From the NCBI RefSeq assembly GCF_018127925.1, contig NZ_CP072347.1:436501-500500 (forward strand): DNA of 64,000 bases, written 5' to 3'. Position numbers and translations under genes: made by a program. The first letter of the stretch is position 1, and each line of letters begins with the position of its first letter. The notes below the pieces were generated by a model that saw only the letters and a list, made by a program, of their open reading frames with translations, had not been told where the DNA came from and made no database searches. Below are positions 23,451 through 32,442 of the stretch, in pieces. The DNA is from Prevotella melaninogenica (lineage in GTDB: Bacteria; Bacteroidota; Bacteroidia; Bacteroidales; Bacteroidaceae).

Positions 23451-25564
23451 TACTCGGTTGCTTGCTTATATAATTCGTCGATAACATCCTGTGCCTCTGC
23501 TGTCAGCACACCATCACGAACATACTCCTCTAAAAGTGGAATAATCTCATATAGAAGACGATCGGTTGTATTATCATTCCCTTCCTCATCCTGCATCAGG
23601 AAGTAACTATGACCAATCCAAACATCTTCTGGCTTATATTCTTCAGACAAGATATCTGCTGGTTCGAGTTTCATAGTCGGGTCCCAACCACTCTCTTTAT
23701 ACTCATCAAAGTTCTTAACAAACAGACTACTAACCTTCTCAAACAGATCCTCATCGAACCCTTTTACATCTAAGCCAAATGGCTTTTCCGCTATGAAGGC
23801 AAAACGTCGTCTGATAGCATAATCAAGCGAACCTAAAGAGCGGTCGGCAGTATTCATGGTTGCAATCAGATAGACATTGTTTGGAATATGAAAAGCTTTC
23901 TTAGAGTAAGGCAGCACCACACTCTCAGCATTGATACGTCCCTTACGCTTGTCTGCTTCGAGCAGTGTTATCAGTTCGCCAAACACCTTCGACACATTTC
24001 CACGGTTCAACTCATCAATAACCATCACATAGGCTTTGTCGTTCTCCTCCATCTTAGAAGAAGTATCGTACTTCTCAAGAATTGACTTTACATTGTCGAG
24101 TGTGATAGAATTCAGACGGTAGACCGTTCCTAAGGTCATTGTCTTACCATCATTCATCTCTACAATGTTCTCATTGATATTCTTTACAAGCCAGTTAACA
24201 CGTCTAACACGTTTATAGTTAGAGAACTTATCCTCAAACTCATATTCACCTGCAACGACTCCAATGGCATCAATCGTCTGACTTGAATAACACGACATAA
24301 CGATATCGCCTATCTTCATCTTATTGATATAAGCATCTAATATCTGCTTGCCTTCACCATTATAAACACTCCAGTCCGTCTCATCTGAGATAACAGGACC
24401 ATAACCATCCCATCCGATTCGTATATGGTTATTCTCCATACACTCACGACGAACATTATTATCTCCCGTTCCTGCAAGCGAAACTTTCCAGATAACAGCA
24501 TTATCAGAGATACCCACCTGCTTGTCCTTAACTACTGGACGTTCTGCCTCTTCACACAACTTCTTGAAGATTCCGCTTTCAATCTCGTAGGTTACCTGAC
24601 CATTTTCGTTGACAACAGGGCGCAATCCTTCAATCCAATCCTCATAGTCTAAGGACTGATGGAAGGTTGTAAAGGCAATACGCTTTTCCGTTTTAAGCTG
24701 ATTATATCTGCTTACTATCTCCTCCCTCCTCGCTTCTGTTGCCCTAAACGATGGATCACAAAGACGAACAGCAAACTCTGGTACGTCATAAGTCTTACCA
24801 GTACCCGGTGCACCATATAACACTATATTCTTACGTCGCTCCCATGTAAGAACCCAGTCATCATACCATGTTAGTTCTGCATCATCTAATAATCCATTAT
24901 TTGCATTTGCAGAAAGTTCATAGAATGTTTTTTCCTTTATAATACCTTTCTTCATTTTCGTCTTTATTTCATTAAGTATACTCATATACTCTGAATATTC
25001 TGGAGCTTTATTTGGTAATATAACACCATAATGTTCTTTCAAATATGCTCTATTCGTACTGTCAAAAGCCAAGAAATCTTCTGGACGAATCCAGAACAAA
25101 GCCATTGTTATATTTACACGTATAATATATTGCCTTATGACTATATTATATTCGTCTTCGAAGTTCTCTTTCTTAACTACTTTTACAAACAAACTCCAAA
25201 GATTATCAATATCATCATCTTCACGATCCCTTCTAAAACCAAAGAAATGAGACTTCTGATTATTAAGGATAGGAATACCTACAAAGTCTTCTGGAACATT
25301 AGCTGACATCTTCAGAAGATCCTTAAATAATTCTGCAGAGCGGATTCTATTTTCTTTTTTAACACCTCGATTGAATATTCCGAAAGTAGTAAACGGATCA
25401 ATGTCTGTGAATAAATCATCCTTACCACCTTCGTCGTGAAGGTAGTCCGCTAAGAGAGTTGCTCTATTATTATATATTAGTTTAAGCAGTTTCTTCCTAT
25501 CCGTTTGAAACTGAAGAAGTTTTTCTGCAAACTCCTTGTAGAAAGGAATCCAAGTAAAATTCAT
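23450..25564 (-). CDS. mcrB: McrB-type AAA+ GTPase with embedded EVE-like domain
   Basis: 704 residues. The AAA+ core has Walker A GAPGTGKT at 251-258, Walker B YVMVIDELNRGN at 512-522 and the McrB signature MNTADRS at 570-576 with the arginine-rich YAIRRRF. A ~145-residue insert at about 355-500 (NAVIWKVSLAGTGDNN..., GKQILDAYINKMKIGDIVMS, AIGVVAGEYEF) looks like an EVE/YTH-type reader of modified bases; it sits between Walker A and Walker B, not at the N-terminus. Residues 1-230 form a separate domain, perhaps a second DNA or cofactor binder. mcrB is the first gene of the mcrB-mcrC operon. Confidence 0.9.
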   Translation of the reverse strand: MNFTWIPFYKEFAEKLLQFQTDRKKLLKLIYNNRATLLADYLHDEGGKDDLFTDIDPFTTFGIFNRGVKKENRIRSAELFKDLLKMSANVPEDFVGIPILNNQKSHFFGFRRDREDDDIDNLWSLFVKVVKKENFEDEYNIVIRQYIIRVNITMALFWIRPEDFLAFDSTNRAYLKEHYGVILPNKAPEYSEYMSILNEIKTKMKKGIIKEKTFYELSANANNGLLDDAELTWYDDWVLTWERRKNIVLYGAPGTGKTYDVPEFAVRLCDPSFRATEARREEIVSRYNQLKTEKRIAFTTFHQSLDYEDWIEGLRPVVNENGQVTYEIESGIFKKLCEEAERPVVKDKQVGISDNAVIWKVSLAGTGDNNVRRECMENNHIRIGWDGYGPVISDETDWSVYNGEGKQILDAYINKMKIGDIVMSCYSSQTIDAIGVVAGEYEFEDKFSNYKRVRRVNWLVKNINENIVEMNDGKTMTLGTVYRLNSITLDNVKSILEKYDTSSKMEENDKAYVMVIDELNRGNVSKVFGELITLLEADKRKGRINAESVVLPYSKKAFHIPNNVYLIATMNTADRSLGSLDYAIRRRFAFIAEKPFGLDVKGFDEDLFEKVSSLFVKNFDEYKESGWDPTMKLEPADILSEEYKPEDVWIGHSYFLMQDEEGNDNTTDRLLYEIIPLLEEYVRDGVLTAEAQDVIDELYKQATE

Positions 25565-25823
25565 ATTTATTTCAATTTACTGTTATATTTTCATTCATAC
25601 ATATGTATCAGAAAAAATCTGTACACCAATCATCAGATTTATATCACTACACCTCACCTTGTCTGATTAAGCAGATATTTCTTTATCTACTTCTACAACA
25701 AAGTCTTTATCACAATCTCCTACAAGAAGATAGATATGCAAAGTAAACACTATAACCTATGGTACATCCAAAATAGGCTAATAAAGTCTGCCTCAATTAC
25801 AACACTTCTCACAAGCTTACTTT

Positions 25824-25922
25824 TATTTTCATTTGCTGTCATTTTAACATTTGCATAGAGTTCATTGTAAATCAACAAGTTAAACACTCACAACCGATGA
25901 CAGAAGTGACAGGAAAGTTTGT
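25824..25922. repeat. ~100-bp imperfect inverted repeat, copy 1
   Basis: The arms are CATTTGCTGTCATTTTAACA and GATGACAGAAGTGACAGGAAAG, which are imperfect inverses. The same element recurs at about 44890-44986 and 57850-57953, always between genes. Confidence 0.65.
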
Positions 25923-26022
25923 TATAAAGTGCCGAACTACAAATATAGCGACTTTGTTTGACATATCGTTATTTTATGTTTACAAATTTTATATTATATC
26001 AAACCACACAGGGATATCGCGC

Positions 26023-26070
26023 ATTCTACTCCCCTCCCCTTGGGGGAGGGGCAAGGGGGAGGGGCTGCTT
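26023..26070. repeat. GC-rich palindrome, copy 1
   Basis: CTCCCCTCCCCTTGGGGGAG followed by GGGCAAGGGGGAGGGGCT. It carries the family's flanking word ATATCGCGCATTCTACTC on the left, the inverse of the ATATGCGTGATACCCC word seen at 36465. Confidence 0.7.
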
Positions 26071-26085
26071 GTTATGTATTATGTG

Positions 26086-26415
26086 TTATTTTTTATTTTT
26101 CATCCACCATTTCACAGCAGCATTCATAATCTCCTTCATGCCGTCTAAAATCTCATCGATATTACTTTGTTTTAATTCGCCGTTGCCTTCTCCACCTGCA
26201 TGCTTGAGAATAAAGGTTTTATCATGGGGAGAATAACCGCAAAGAGAACGGCTTTTAATCACATTTAAATCGTCTTCAAAGCGGTCAGGCGTGGTATCAA
26301 TCACCTGAACATTCAGGCGAGGCCATGTAGAGCATTCAATCAACTTAAATAGTTTTCCGTCCACCTCGTGAACAGAATAATGGAAATCATAGGTCTTCAT
26401 TGTGCAATTACTCAT
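26086..26415 (-). CDS. hypothetical 109-residue cytoplasmic protein
   Basis: From ATG 26415 (MSNCTMKTYDFHYSVHEVDG) or ATG 26400 (MKTYDFHYS). It has a folded-looking N-terminal half (KLFKLIECSTWPRLNVQVID), then FILKHAGGEGNGELKQSNID and a C-terminal amphipathic helix (KEIMNAAVKWWMKNKK). The composition is ordinary for this genome. I do not recognise the family. It is monocistronic, lies between repeats and reads toward the mcrB promoter side. No function is offered. Confidence 0.5.
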   Translation of the reverse strand: MSNCTMKTYDFHYSVHEVDGKLFKLIECSTWPRLNVQVIDTTPDRFEDDLNVIKSRSLCGYSPHDKTFILKHAGGEGNGELKQSNIDEILDGMKEIMNAAVKWWMKNKK

Positions 26416-26774
26416 TTTGTTGGGTCTTCTGAAACTTGGAATCATAAGGCTGTCCGCCTAAATTTTGAACTCTGACGGAATGTCACACAGAGAAAAGGAG
26501 TGTACAGAGGCTTATTGCATACAAGGCAATGGAAGTCACAGAGGCACCGTCGGTGCGTGGAGAAACGGAGGTTATTTGCCAGTTTTATTAGAGATTTTAT
26601 GCCCAAAGCATTTACCCCAAAACTTATCAGGAATCTGTACGCTTCATCTCCGTCGCTCATTGTGCCACTGGTACCTCCCTGACATTGCACTTAGCTCCGT
26701 CCTCTCCGTGGCTCTGTGTGCCTTATTATGTATGCACCTTACCTCATCAATCCATATTTCATAAGTACCATTTT
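26416..26774. repeat. intergenic stretch of degenerate CTCCGTG/CACAGAG repeats
   Basis: Motifs CACACAGAG, CACAGAGGCACCG, CTCCGTCCTCTCCGTGGCTC and CTCTGTGTGCC recur, in both orientations, and resemble 3290-3530 and 9490-9560. The open frames that cross it (26465-26764, 26500-26682) follow the repeat and have no start support. No gene is seen. Confidence 0.55.
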
Positions 26775-27822
26775 ACGCCAGTTCGGGATAAGGATTTGCT
26801 TAGAAAAGTTCCAATTGCCTAGTCTTTTCAATGCGCACGGGAAGTGCCTCGGGCTTATTCTCGAAGAAACAATATGTTGCCAATGCCGCACAGAGATTCA
26901 TGAGAAAGTTATGTACGGAGCGATGGCGTGAATGGACAAGGTTGGCCTTGTTCTTGAGCAGTTCGTTGATGCATTCTATTATATATCGCTTGCGCAGCAT
27001 CATCTTGTCCCACAAGGGCATAAGCTTGTTTTTCATGTTTGATTTGAGCCCGTGAACGAGATGGATGCCTTGGTTGAAGAGGTTCTCAAAGAACTCTTGC
27101 TTGATGCAGCCCTTATCGGCAAATACTTTGCCGTAGAGCACCTTGGTGAAGACCTGCCACACCCTAGGGTCCCTGTCGTCCACGTTTGCGGGAGTTAGGC
27201 AGAACGTGAGTACATCGCCCATCTCGTAGCACAGCAGATGAAGCTTGAAGCCATGACACCACCCCATTGTTCCCTTTCCGTTCTTAGCAAGTCCATCAAA
27301 CACCTTGTTGAAATTCCTTCTCATGTTGTGGCATACGGGAATCATCGTGCTGTCCACGAAACTAATGCCCGTGCACTTTCCAAAACCTTGGATGCGCATG
27401 AAGGCCATCAGTTCGAAGAACACGCGAGGCATGAGTTCCACGAAACGCGTGTAGGACACGGCCTTAGGGAAGTAGCTTGCCAGATGCTCCTTGATGAAGA
27501 AGAGGTAATAGTGCTTGAAGTTGCGGAAAGAGCCAAAATGATAGCACAACAGGATGGTCATGATTTCGCTCTTGGACATCTGCCCTTTACGGTTTCGCAT
27601 GCGCTTATATCCCTCGTCTATGGGGGCAATGTGTAGGTTTTTAGTTAACTCGGCATCTAAATTCTTGCAGAACTCATCCAATATATAAAATATTTCTGTA
27701 ACTTTGTCTGTGGTAATCATCGCTATATATGTTTTGTAAGTAATTGATTTTCAACTATAAAGTTACAAAATAATAGCGAGATTACCAACTTTTTAGGGCT
27801 CTTTTTTATCCCGAACTGGCGT
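26775..27822 (-). mobile_element. IS982-family element A, complete
   Basis: Terminal inverted repeats ACGCCAGTTCGGGATAA at 26775 and TTATCCCGAACTGGCGT ending at 27822. A 6-base target duplication CATTTT lies on both sides. Length 1048 bp with a single intact transposase gene. Confidence 0.93.
26800..27720 (-). CDS. IS982-family transposase A
   Basis: 306 residues, MITTDKVTEIFYILDEFCKN at the start. IS982 hallmarks: MSKSEIMTILLCYHF, the first catalytic Asp in ISFVDSTMIPVCHN, the second in GKVFADKGCI, and the C-terminal RHRSVHNFLMN followed by AALATYCFFENKP. The reading frame is complete and the element has intact ends and target duplication, so it may be active. It shares the family, not high identity, with the element at 39108-40234. 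Confidence 0.94.
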   Translation of the reverse strand: MITTDKVTEIFYILDEFCKNLDAELTKNLHIAPIDEGYKRMRNRKGQMSKSEIMTILLCYHFGSFRNFKHYYLFFIKEHLASYFPKAVSYTRFVELMPRVFFELMAFMRIQGFGKCTGISFVDSTMIPVCHNMRRNFNKVFDGLAKNGKGTMGWCHGFKLHLLCYEMGDVLTFCLTPANVDDRDPRVWQVFTKVLYGKVFADKGCIKQEFFENLFNQGIHLVHGLKSNMKNKLMPLWDKMMLRKRYIIECINELLKNKANLVHSRHRSVHNFLMNLCAALATYCFFENKPEALPVRIEKTRQLELF

Positions 27823-27964
27823 CATTTTTGTTTTAAAACTATGTATAGTCACTTTTTATTACGTTTAATGCCAAACAGTCCTACCCAAAAAGAACAATTT
27901 TAAATGGGTATCCTTAACCATCTCCAAAACCACTCCTTACAACGAATGTAATTATTTTTCACAT

Positions 27965-28185
27965 CCTCTTTTTTAAAAGATGCTCTTTTGGCTTCGAAAA
28001 GATGCCTAATTGGCTTGCAAAAGATGCCCTTTTGAACGCTTACTAACGCCCTTTTCATGCCTAAGTAAGCACCTATTAGAAAGTAACTTTGTAAGTTATT
28101 GACTTTATGCAAGTTACAAAGACGTTACCATTAGTACATTTTGGAGCTTTTAAGAGTGTTTTCTACGCTTGCTTTGTAATAATTT
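27965..28185 (+). repeat. ~200-bp dispersed intergenic repeat, copy 3
   Basis: Contains GATGCCTAATTGGCTTGCAA, GATGCCCTTTTGAACGC, TACTAACGCCCTTTT and the downstream GCAAGTTACAAAGACG block. It lies between the IS982 element and the dnaA terminator; the region 27823-28239 holds no gene. Confidence 0.7.
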
Positions 28186-28239
28186 TTCAGAGTGAGGGGA
28201 AGGTTATTTTCAGGTGAGGGAGTAAGGCTTAAGTCAATT

Positions 28240-28270
28240 AAAAAAAGCCTGCCACAAGCATGCGACAGAC
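28240..28270 (-). terminator. Rho-independent terminator of dnaA
   Basis: On the minus strand, GTCTGTCGC pairs (with some G-U) with a segment ending TGGCAGGC around an AT-rich loop, then a run of seven T. It begins 15 bases beyond the dnaA stop. Confidence 0.8.
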
Positions 28271-28285
28271 TCTCAAACTAATACC

Positions 28286-29692
28286 TTATGCTTTTAACTT
28301 AAAAGAGTTTTCAATACTTGCGATTTCAGCATGGAATCCCTTGTCAACCTTAAGACGGTCTTCAATCTTAGAACAACTGTGGATTACGGTGCTGTGGTCA
28401 CGATTACCAACCAGTTTTCCGATACGACTTGCAGGCATCTTCGTATATTTCTGTGCCATATACATACTCACTTGGCGCGCCATCACAATGTCTTTCTTAC
28501 GTGAACGAGAGTTAACTGCCGTCATCGTAACATTATAATGTGTACATACCTTATCCAAGATATCGTCAATTGTCAGCGGTTCGTCGTCAATCTTCACTGC
28601 ACGTTTGATGACACGTTCAGCCAATCGCATATCAATATTACTATTGTAAACGACGCTGTAAGCGAGGAGTGAGTTAATAACACCTTGAAGATCACGTACG
28701 CTGCCATTAGCAGTCTCGGCGATGAAACGCACTACATCCTCTGGAATGTTAAGACCGTCACGCTTAATCTTGCTATGGAGAATATCCACACACAGCTGTA
28801 CATTTGGCTTTTCTAACTCTGCTATCAAACCGCAAGAGAAACGTGTCAGCAAGCGGTCGTTCATGCCCTTCAGGTCGACTGGTGGGCGGTCGCTCGCTAA
28901 GATGATACGTTTTCCGTTACGGAAAAGGTGGTTGAAGATGTGGAAGAAGGTGTCCTGCGTCTTTGTTGCAGTAACCCATTCCTGGATATCATCGACAATC
29001 AGAATGTCAATTGTCTGATAGAAGTTGATAAAATCGTTGGTAGTATTCTGTCGTACAGAATCGGTGTACTGTACTTGGAACAGACGTGCAGACACGTATA
29101 ACACACGCTTTTGTGGATAAAGCTGCTTTGCTCTTAATCCGATAGCATTAACAAGGTGAGTCTTTCCACAGCCCGATGGTCCATAGATGAACATTGGGTT
29201 AAACTGTGTTGTGTTAGGGTGTTCTGCGATAGAAAGACCGATAGAGCGAGGGAGTTTGTTGCTGTCGCCTTCAACATAGTTGCTGAATGACTTATGAGGG
29301 TCGAGCTGTGAATCGAGATCCTGTGGCACTGTGTCCAGTACGGTTGGGCTTTGATTAGCGCGAGCGGTAGGACGCTGTGACGAGATATCCTCTACGGTGT
29401 CCTGCTCTAAGTCCTGCGACAAGTGATTCTCCTGGTCAACCATGACACGATAGGTCAGCTGAACGCCTTGTCCGAAGACACGCGTCAAGACCTTACGTAG
29501 CAAGTCTACGTAATGTCCCTCCAAATACTCATATACGAATTGGCTTGGGACCTGAACTAACAATGTCTTTGATGCTGGCTTGTACGACTGTAAAACAATC
29601 GGACGAAACCAAGTATCAAATTGCTGCTCGGTCACATTCTCCTTAATGAGCTGGAGGCAACTATCCCAAAGATTTTTAGGATTGACGTTCAT
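28286..29692 (-). CDS. dnaA: chromosomal replication initiator DnaA
   Basis: 468 residues with all four DnaA domains. Domain I: MNVNPKNLWDSCLQLIKENV. Domain III AAA+: Walker A in IYGPSGCGKTHLV (~170-180), Walker B in DILIVDDIQEW, sensor II region in VRDLQGVINSLL. Domain IV DNA-binding helix: RIGKLVGNRDHSTVIHS. It binds DnaA boxes and opens the origin. In this window there is no DnaA-box cluster beside it, so the origin is probably elsewhere. The start is supported by a TATCTTTG -7 box at 29768-29775. It is monocistronic with its own terminator. Confidence 0.98.
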   Translation of the reverse strand: MNVNPKNLWDSCLQLIKENVTEQQFDTWFRPIVLQSYKPASKTLLVQVPSQFVYEYLEGHYVDLLRKVLTRVFGQGVQLTYRVMVDQENHLSQDLEQDTVEDISSQRPTARANQSPTVLDTVPQDLDSQLDPHKSFSNYVEGDSNKLPRSIGLSIAEHPNTTQFNPMFIYGPSGCGKTHLVNAIGLRAKQLYPQKRVLYVSARLFQVQYTDSVRQNTTNDFINFYQTIDILIVDDIQEWVTATKTQDTFFHIFNHLFRNGKRIILASDRPPVDLKGMNDRLLTRFSCGLIAELEKPNVQLCVDILHSKIKRDGLNIPEDVVRFIAETANGSVRDLQGVINSLLAYSVVYNSNIDMRLAERVIKRAVKIDDEPLTIDDILDKVCTHYNVTMTAVNSRSRKKDIVMARQVSMYMAQKYTKMPASRIGKLVGNRDHSTVIHSCSKIEDRLKVDKGFHAEIASIENSFKLKA

Positions 29693-29767
29693 AACTGATT
29701 GACTATAATATCTATGTCTTTCTCGAAATAGTGGCGTACCGACTATCTCTGATTAATTTTGATAGTG

Positions 29768-29775
29768 CAAAGATA
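29768..29775 (-). promoter_or_regulatory. -7 promoter box for dnaA
   Basis: TATCTTTG on the minus strand, matching TAnnTTTG, about 76 bases upstream of the start codon. Confidence 0.55.
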
Positions 29776-29970
29776 GCAATTTATTTATAAAGAGAACTAT
29801 TTGTAAGATAATGTCCCAAAGACGTGAAAGATGGTAAATCGTTATATCTGTGGACGTTGCGTTATCTTTCTTACGAACCACTCGTTTTGCGTAGTTGTGT
29901 AATTGTAAGTATTTGAAAAACAAATAGTTTAAACATGCTTACACCCTTTATGACGCTGAGAGTGAAACAA

Positions 29971-30029
29971 ACGCAGGGAAAGCGCAAAGAGGCTGATATT
30001 CAAACAGCTTCAAGAAGCTTTCCCTGCGT
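29971..30029 (-). terminator. stem-loop downstream of the MCE gene
   Basis: A perfect 13-bp stem ACGCAGGGAAAGC / GCTTTCCCTGCGT closes a 33-base loop, 38 bases after the MCE stop. The T-run is weak, so the termination role is tentative. Confidence 0.5.
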
Positions 30030-30066
30030 GTGAAACATTGATGATATTATTTAGACTACATTTAAA

Positions 30067-31047
30067 TTACTTGTCTTTTCTACCAAAGATAGAGAAATGA
30101 ACATAACGCTTTGGATGTGCTTTAAGATTTGTCAAAAGACTATCTGCTGAGCGCATCGTGCTATTAAGATTATTGTACAAAGAGGCGTCGTTAAGCATCA
30201 AGCCCATCGTACCCTCATTGCTATTCAGCTTAGCTGTGAGCGAGTTCATATTGTCTAAAGTAGCGTTCACCTTAGCCATCGTTGCCTCAACATCGAGTCC
30301 GTTCACCTTATTATTAAGGTTAGACATCATCGTATTTGCGCCACGGATAGCCCCACGAGCCTCTGTAACGCCTCTGTTTGCGTTTACCATCATGCCGTTG
30401 GCATTGTCCATCACCCTACCAGCCTTTGCAGCCACAACAGGCAAAGAACCATTAACCTGCGCGAGCAAGGTGTTAAGTTCACGGGTAGAAGTAGTAAGAT
30501 TGGCTGTAATCTTATCTACATTGTGTACCGAACTCTGAAGAGCTGGGTCGGCAAGGAGCGTATTTACGCTTCCAAGGATGCTATCCAACTTTGGCAACAT
30601 CTTCTGGATAGAAGGCACCATACTCTTCAAGTCGCCTAAAGTACCATCATTAATAGCACCGTCAATCCATCCGTTAGGCTCCAAGAACTTCGTGCTTTTG
30701 CCAAACTGTAGTACGACCTTCACGTTACCCATGATGTCACTAACAATCTCAGCGGTAGTACCCTCTGGGATTCTCAATGTCTTTTCAACATCGACATCGA
30801 CTGTGATAGACTCGCCTAACTTATCATAGTCGTAATCAATATTCCTAACGATACCCACCTTGAAACCGCGAGCATAGACAGGAGTTGATGTAGACAAGCC
30901 CGTGATATCGTTGAACTTAATCTTGTAATGTGCGTCATTCGAGAAGAGGGAAATACCTCTTAGGAACTGTATTCCAAAGAATAACACAACGATTGCAAGT
31001 ATAGCAACGATGGCAATCCTTACTTGTGGTGTGAAAAATTTCTTCAT
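30067..31047 (-). CDS. MCE-domain (MlaD-like) membrane-anchored lipid transport protein
   Basis: 326 residues. One N-terminal membrane anchor (VRIAIVAILAIVVLFFGIQF) is followed by the MCE/MlaD beta domain: ISLFSNDAHYKIKFNDITGL, TPVYARGFKVGIVRNI, TAEIVSDIMGNVKVVL. A long helical tail follows with Asn- and Leu-rich heptads (LNTLLAQVNG, MMSNLNNKVNG). MlaD-type proteins form hexameric rings that pass phospholipids between the inner and outer membrane, with an ABC transporter (MlaEF) encoded elsewhere. It lies 11 bases after the amidase gene, in the same direction, and is probably co-transcribed; this pairing is common in Bacteroidota. Confidence 0.92.
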   Translation of the reverse strand: MKKFFTPQVRIAIVAILAIVVLFFGIQFLRGISLFSNDAHYKIKFNDITGLSTSTPVYARGFKVGIVRNIDYDYDKLGESITVDVDVEKTLRIPEGTTAEIVSDIMGNVKVVLQFGKSTKFLEPNGWIDGAINDGTLGDLKSMVPSIQKMLPKLDSILGSVNTLLADPALQSSVHNVDKITANLTTSTRELNTLLAQVNGSLPVVAAKAGRVMDNANGMMVNANRGVTEARGAIRGANTMMSNLNNKVNGLDVEATMAKVNATLDNMNSLTAKLNSNEGTMGLMLNDASLYNNLNSTMRSADSLLTNLKAHPKRYVHFSIFGRKDK

Positions 31048-31058
31048 ATCCGTTTTGT

Positions 31059-32390
31059 TTACTTATTCTTTTTATTCTTGAGAAACTCTGCTATTGCTTG
31101 GTTGACATCCATACGTGCACCGTTTTTGTAGGCAATAATAAAAGCTTGTGGGAAGTCTTTCAACAGCTTTCCACGTAAGCGTGAGATGTCGTTATAATTC
31201 GTACTGGAGCCTATAAAATACTTATAAAAGTTGCCTTCTTGAACACAATCAAAGTCTGTATGCCCACGGAAGAGTTCACTACCCGACCGTAACTGACGGT
31301 TAGAAGCCAACACTTGCACCTTAAAGACAGGTACGCTCTTTGCCGTTCCAGCCTCAGAATCATTACAAGGGAGCAACTCTCGAATCGCATCTGAGATTCT
31401 CTTCTTCGCCTCTTGTACCTTATTCATAGGGCGAGCTGGGGGTGCTGGGGTGGAAGAACGTGGCTGCTCTATGGGTACTGTAGAACGAGAACGCTGCACA
31501 GGAGCCACAGAACGGGCACGCTCTATTGGCGCAACAGGACGCGGTTTAGTTGTTGGAGCAGTTGGGACAACGCGATCTATCACTATTCGCTTGTTTTCAA
31601 CAGGACGGTAAGGCACCACGATGCGTGTGTCATAGGCATTCTTGTATTGTACAAAAGCATTGTAAATACCCTTTGCCATGGCATCTATACCCGCTGGAGA
31701 GTTCAGATATTCCTCCTCATCAGCTGCCGTAATGAAGCCTAACTCTATCAAACAACTTGGCATATAGCTCTCTCGCAACACGAGGAAACCAGCCTGATGA
31801 ACACCCTTGTCGATACGTCCTGCAGACGAACAAACAGAGTTTTGTATCATTCGAGCTAACTCAACACTCCGCTCCATATTCGCATTCTGCATGAATTCAA
31901 ACATGATATAACTCTCTGAGGAGTTTGGGTCAAAACCCTGATAGGTCTGCTGATAGCCTTTCTCCATTGAGATAACGCTATTCTCTCGCATAGCCACATC
32001 GAGGTTAGCCTTCGCACGGTGCATACCTAAGGTATACACCTGAAATCCCTTTACATAACGACCCGATGCAACAGAGTTCGTATGTACGGATATAAAAAGG
32101 TCTGCCTTAGCCTTATTGGCGATGTCTGCACGCTGATGCAAAGGGATAAACACGTCGGTCTTACGGGTATAAATCACATTGACATCTGGCAGATTCCTCT
32201 CAACATAACGGCCAAAAGCCAATGCTATATTCAAGTTGATGTCCTTCTCCTTTGAGATTGCACCTATCGCACCAGCGTCATGACCACCATGACCAGGGTC
32301 AATAACAAGTGTGAACCGTCCGTCTGCAGCCCATGACAGGCTTACCGACAAGACCAAGAAAACAAGGAGAAGCGATATTTTCTTAAACAT
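31059..32390 (-). CDS. N-acetylmuramoyl-L-alanine amidase (Amidase_3) with SPOR-like C-terminus
   Basis: 443 residues with signal peptide MFKKISLLLVFLVLSVSLSW. Amidase_3 domain, residues ~27-240: zinc ligands in FTLVIDPGHGGHDAGA (His), the second His in ADLFISVHTN and the catalytic Glu in SCLIELGFITAADEE. A Pro/Arg-rich linker (RPVAPIERARSVAPVQRSRS) precedes a C-terminal ~75-residue domain (VFKVQVLASNRQLRSGSELF) that looks like a SPOR peptidoglycan-binding domain. It cleaves stem peptides from glycan strands during septum splitting. A TATCTTTG box at 32409-32416 drives it with the MCE gene. Confidence 0.95.
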   Translation of the reverse strand: MFKKISLLLVFLVLSVSLSWAADGRFTLVIDPGHGGHDAGAIGAISKEKDINLNIALAFGRYVERNLPDVNVIYTRKTDVFIPLHQRADIANKAKADLFISVHTNSVASGRYVKGFQVYTLGMHRAKANLDVAMRENSVISMEKGYQQTYQGFDPNSSESYIMFEFMQNANMERSVELARMIQNSVCSSAGRIDKGVHQAGFLVLRESYMPSCLIELGFITAADEEEYLNSPAGIDAMAKGIYNAFVQYKNAYDTRIVVPYRPVENKRIVIDRVVPTAPTTKPRPVAPIERARSVAPVQRSRSTVPIEQPRSSTPAPPARPMNKVQEAKKRISDAIRELLPCNDSEAGTAKSVPVFKVQVLASNRQLRSGSELFRGHTDFDCVQEGNFYKYFIGSSTNYNDISRLRGKLLKDFPQAFIIAYKNGARMDVNQAIAEFLKNKKNK

Positions 32391-32408
32391 ACTTAACTAT
32401 TTAAAGGG

Positions 32409-32416
32409 CAAAGATA
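32409..32416 (-). promoter_or_regulatory. -7 promoter box of the amidase-MCE operon
   Basis: TATCTTTG on the minus strand, 19 bases upstream of the amidase start codon. Confidence 0.65.
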
Positions 32417-32442
32417 CGGCTTTTCGTTGGGAAACCAAGGCT

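Larger units (their letters stand above)
25565..26085. other. intergenic: inverted repeat and GC-rich palindrome
   Basis: No gene is visible in this ~520-base stretch. It holds a ~100-bp inverted repeat (25824-25922) and a GC-rich palindrome (26023-26070), both listed separately. Confidence 0.6.
29693..30066. other. dnaA upstream region
   Basis: 374 bases without a gene. It holds the dnaA -7 box (29768-29775) and the terminator hairpin of the upstream MCE transcript (29971-30029). I looked for an origin: there is no group of TTATCCACA-like boxes and no AT-rich repeat array. Confidence 0.6.

Noticed and set aside
26465-26764. 99-residue open frame between the hypothetical gene and IS982
   Set aside because: It runs through degenerate CTCCGTG repeats, and its sequence resembles translated repeats at 3290-3530.
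27900-28112. Small gene upstream of the dnaA terminator
   Set aside because: The frame lies in the dispersed repeat and has no promoter, ribosome-binding site or recognisable product.
29693-30066. Replication origin next to dnaA
   Set aside because: No cluster of DnaA boxes or AT-rich repeats; the only TGTGGATAA word nearby lies inside the dnaA coding region (29112).
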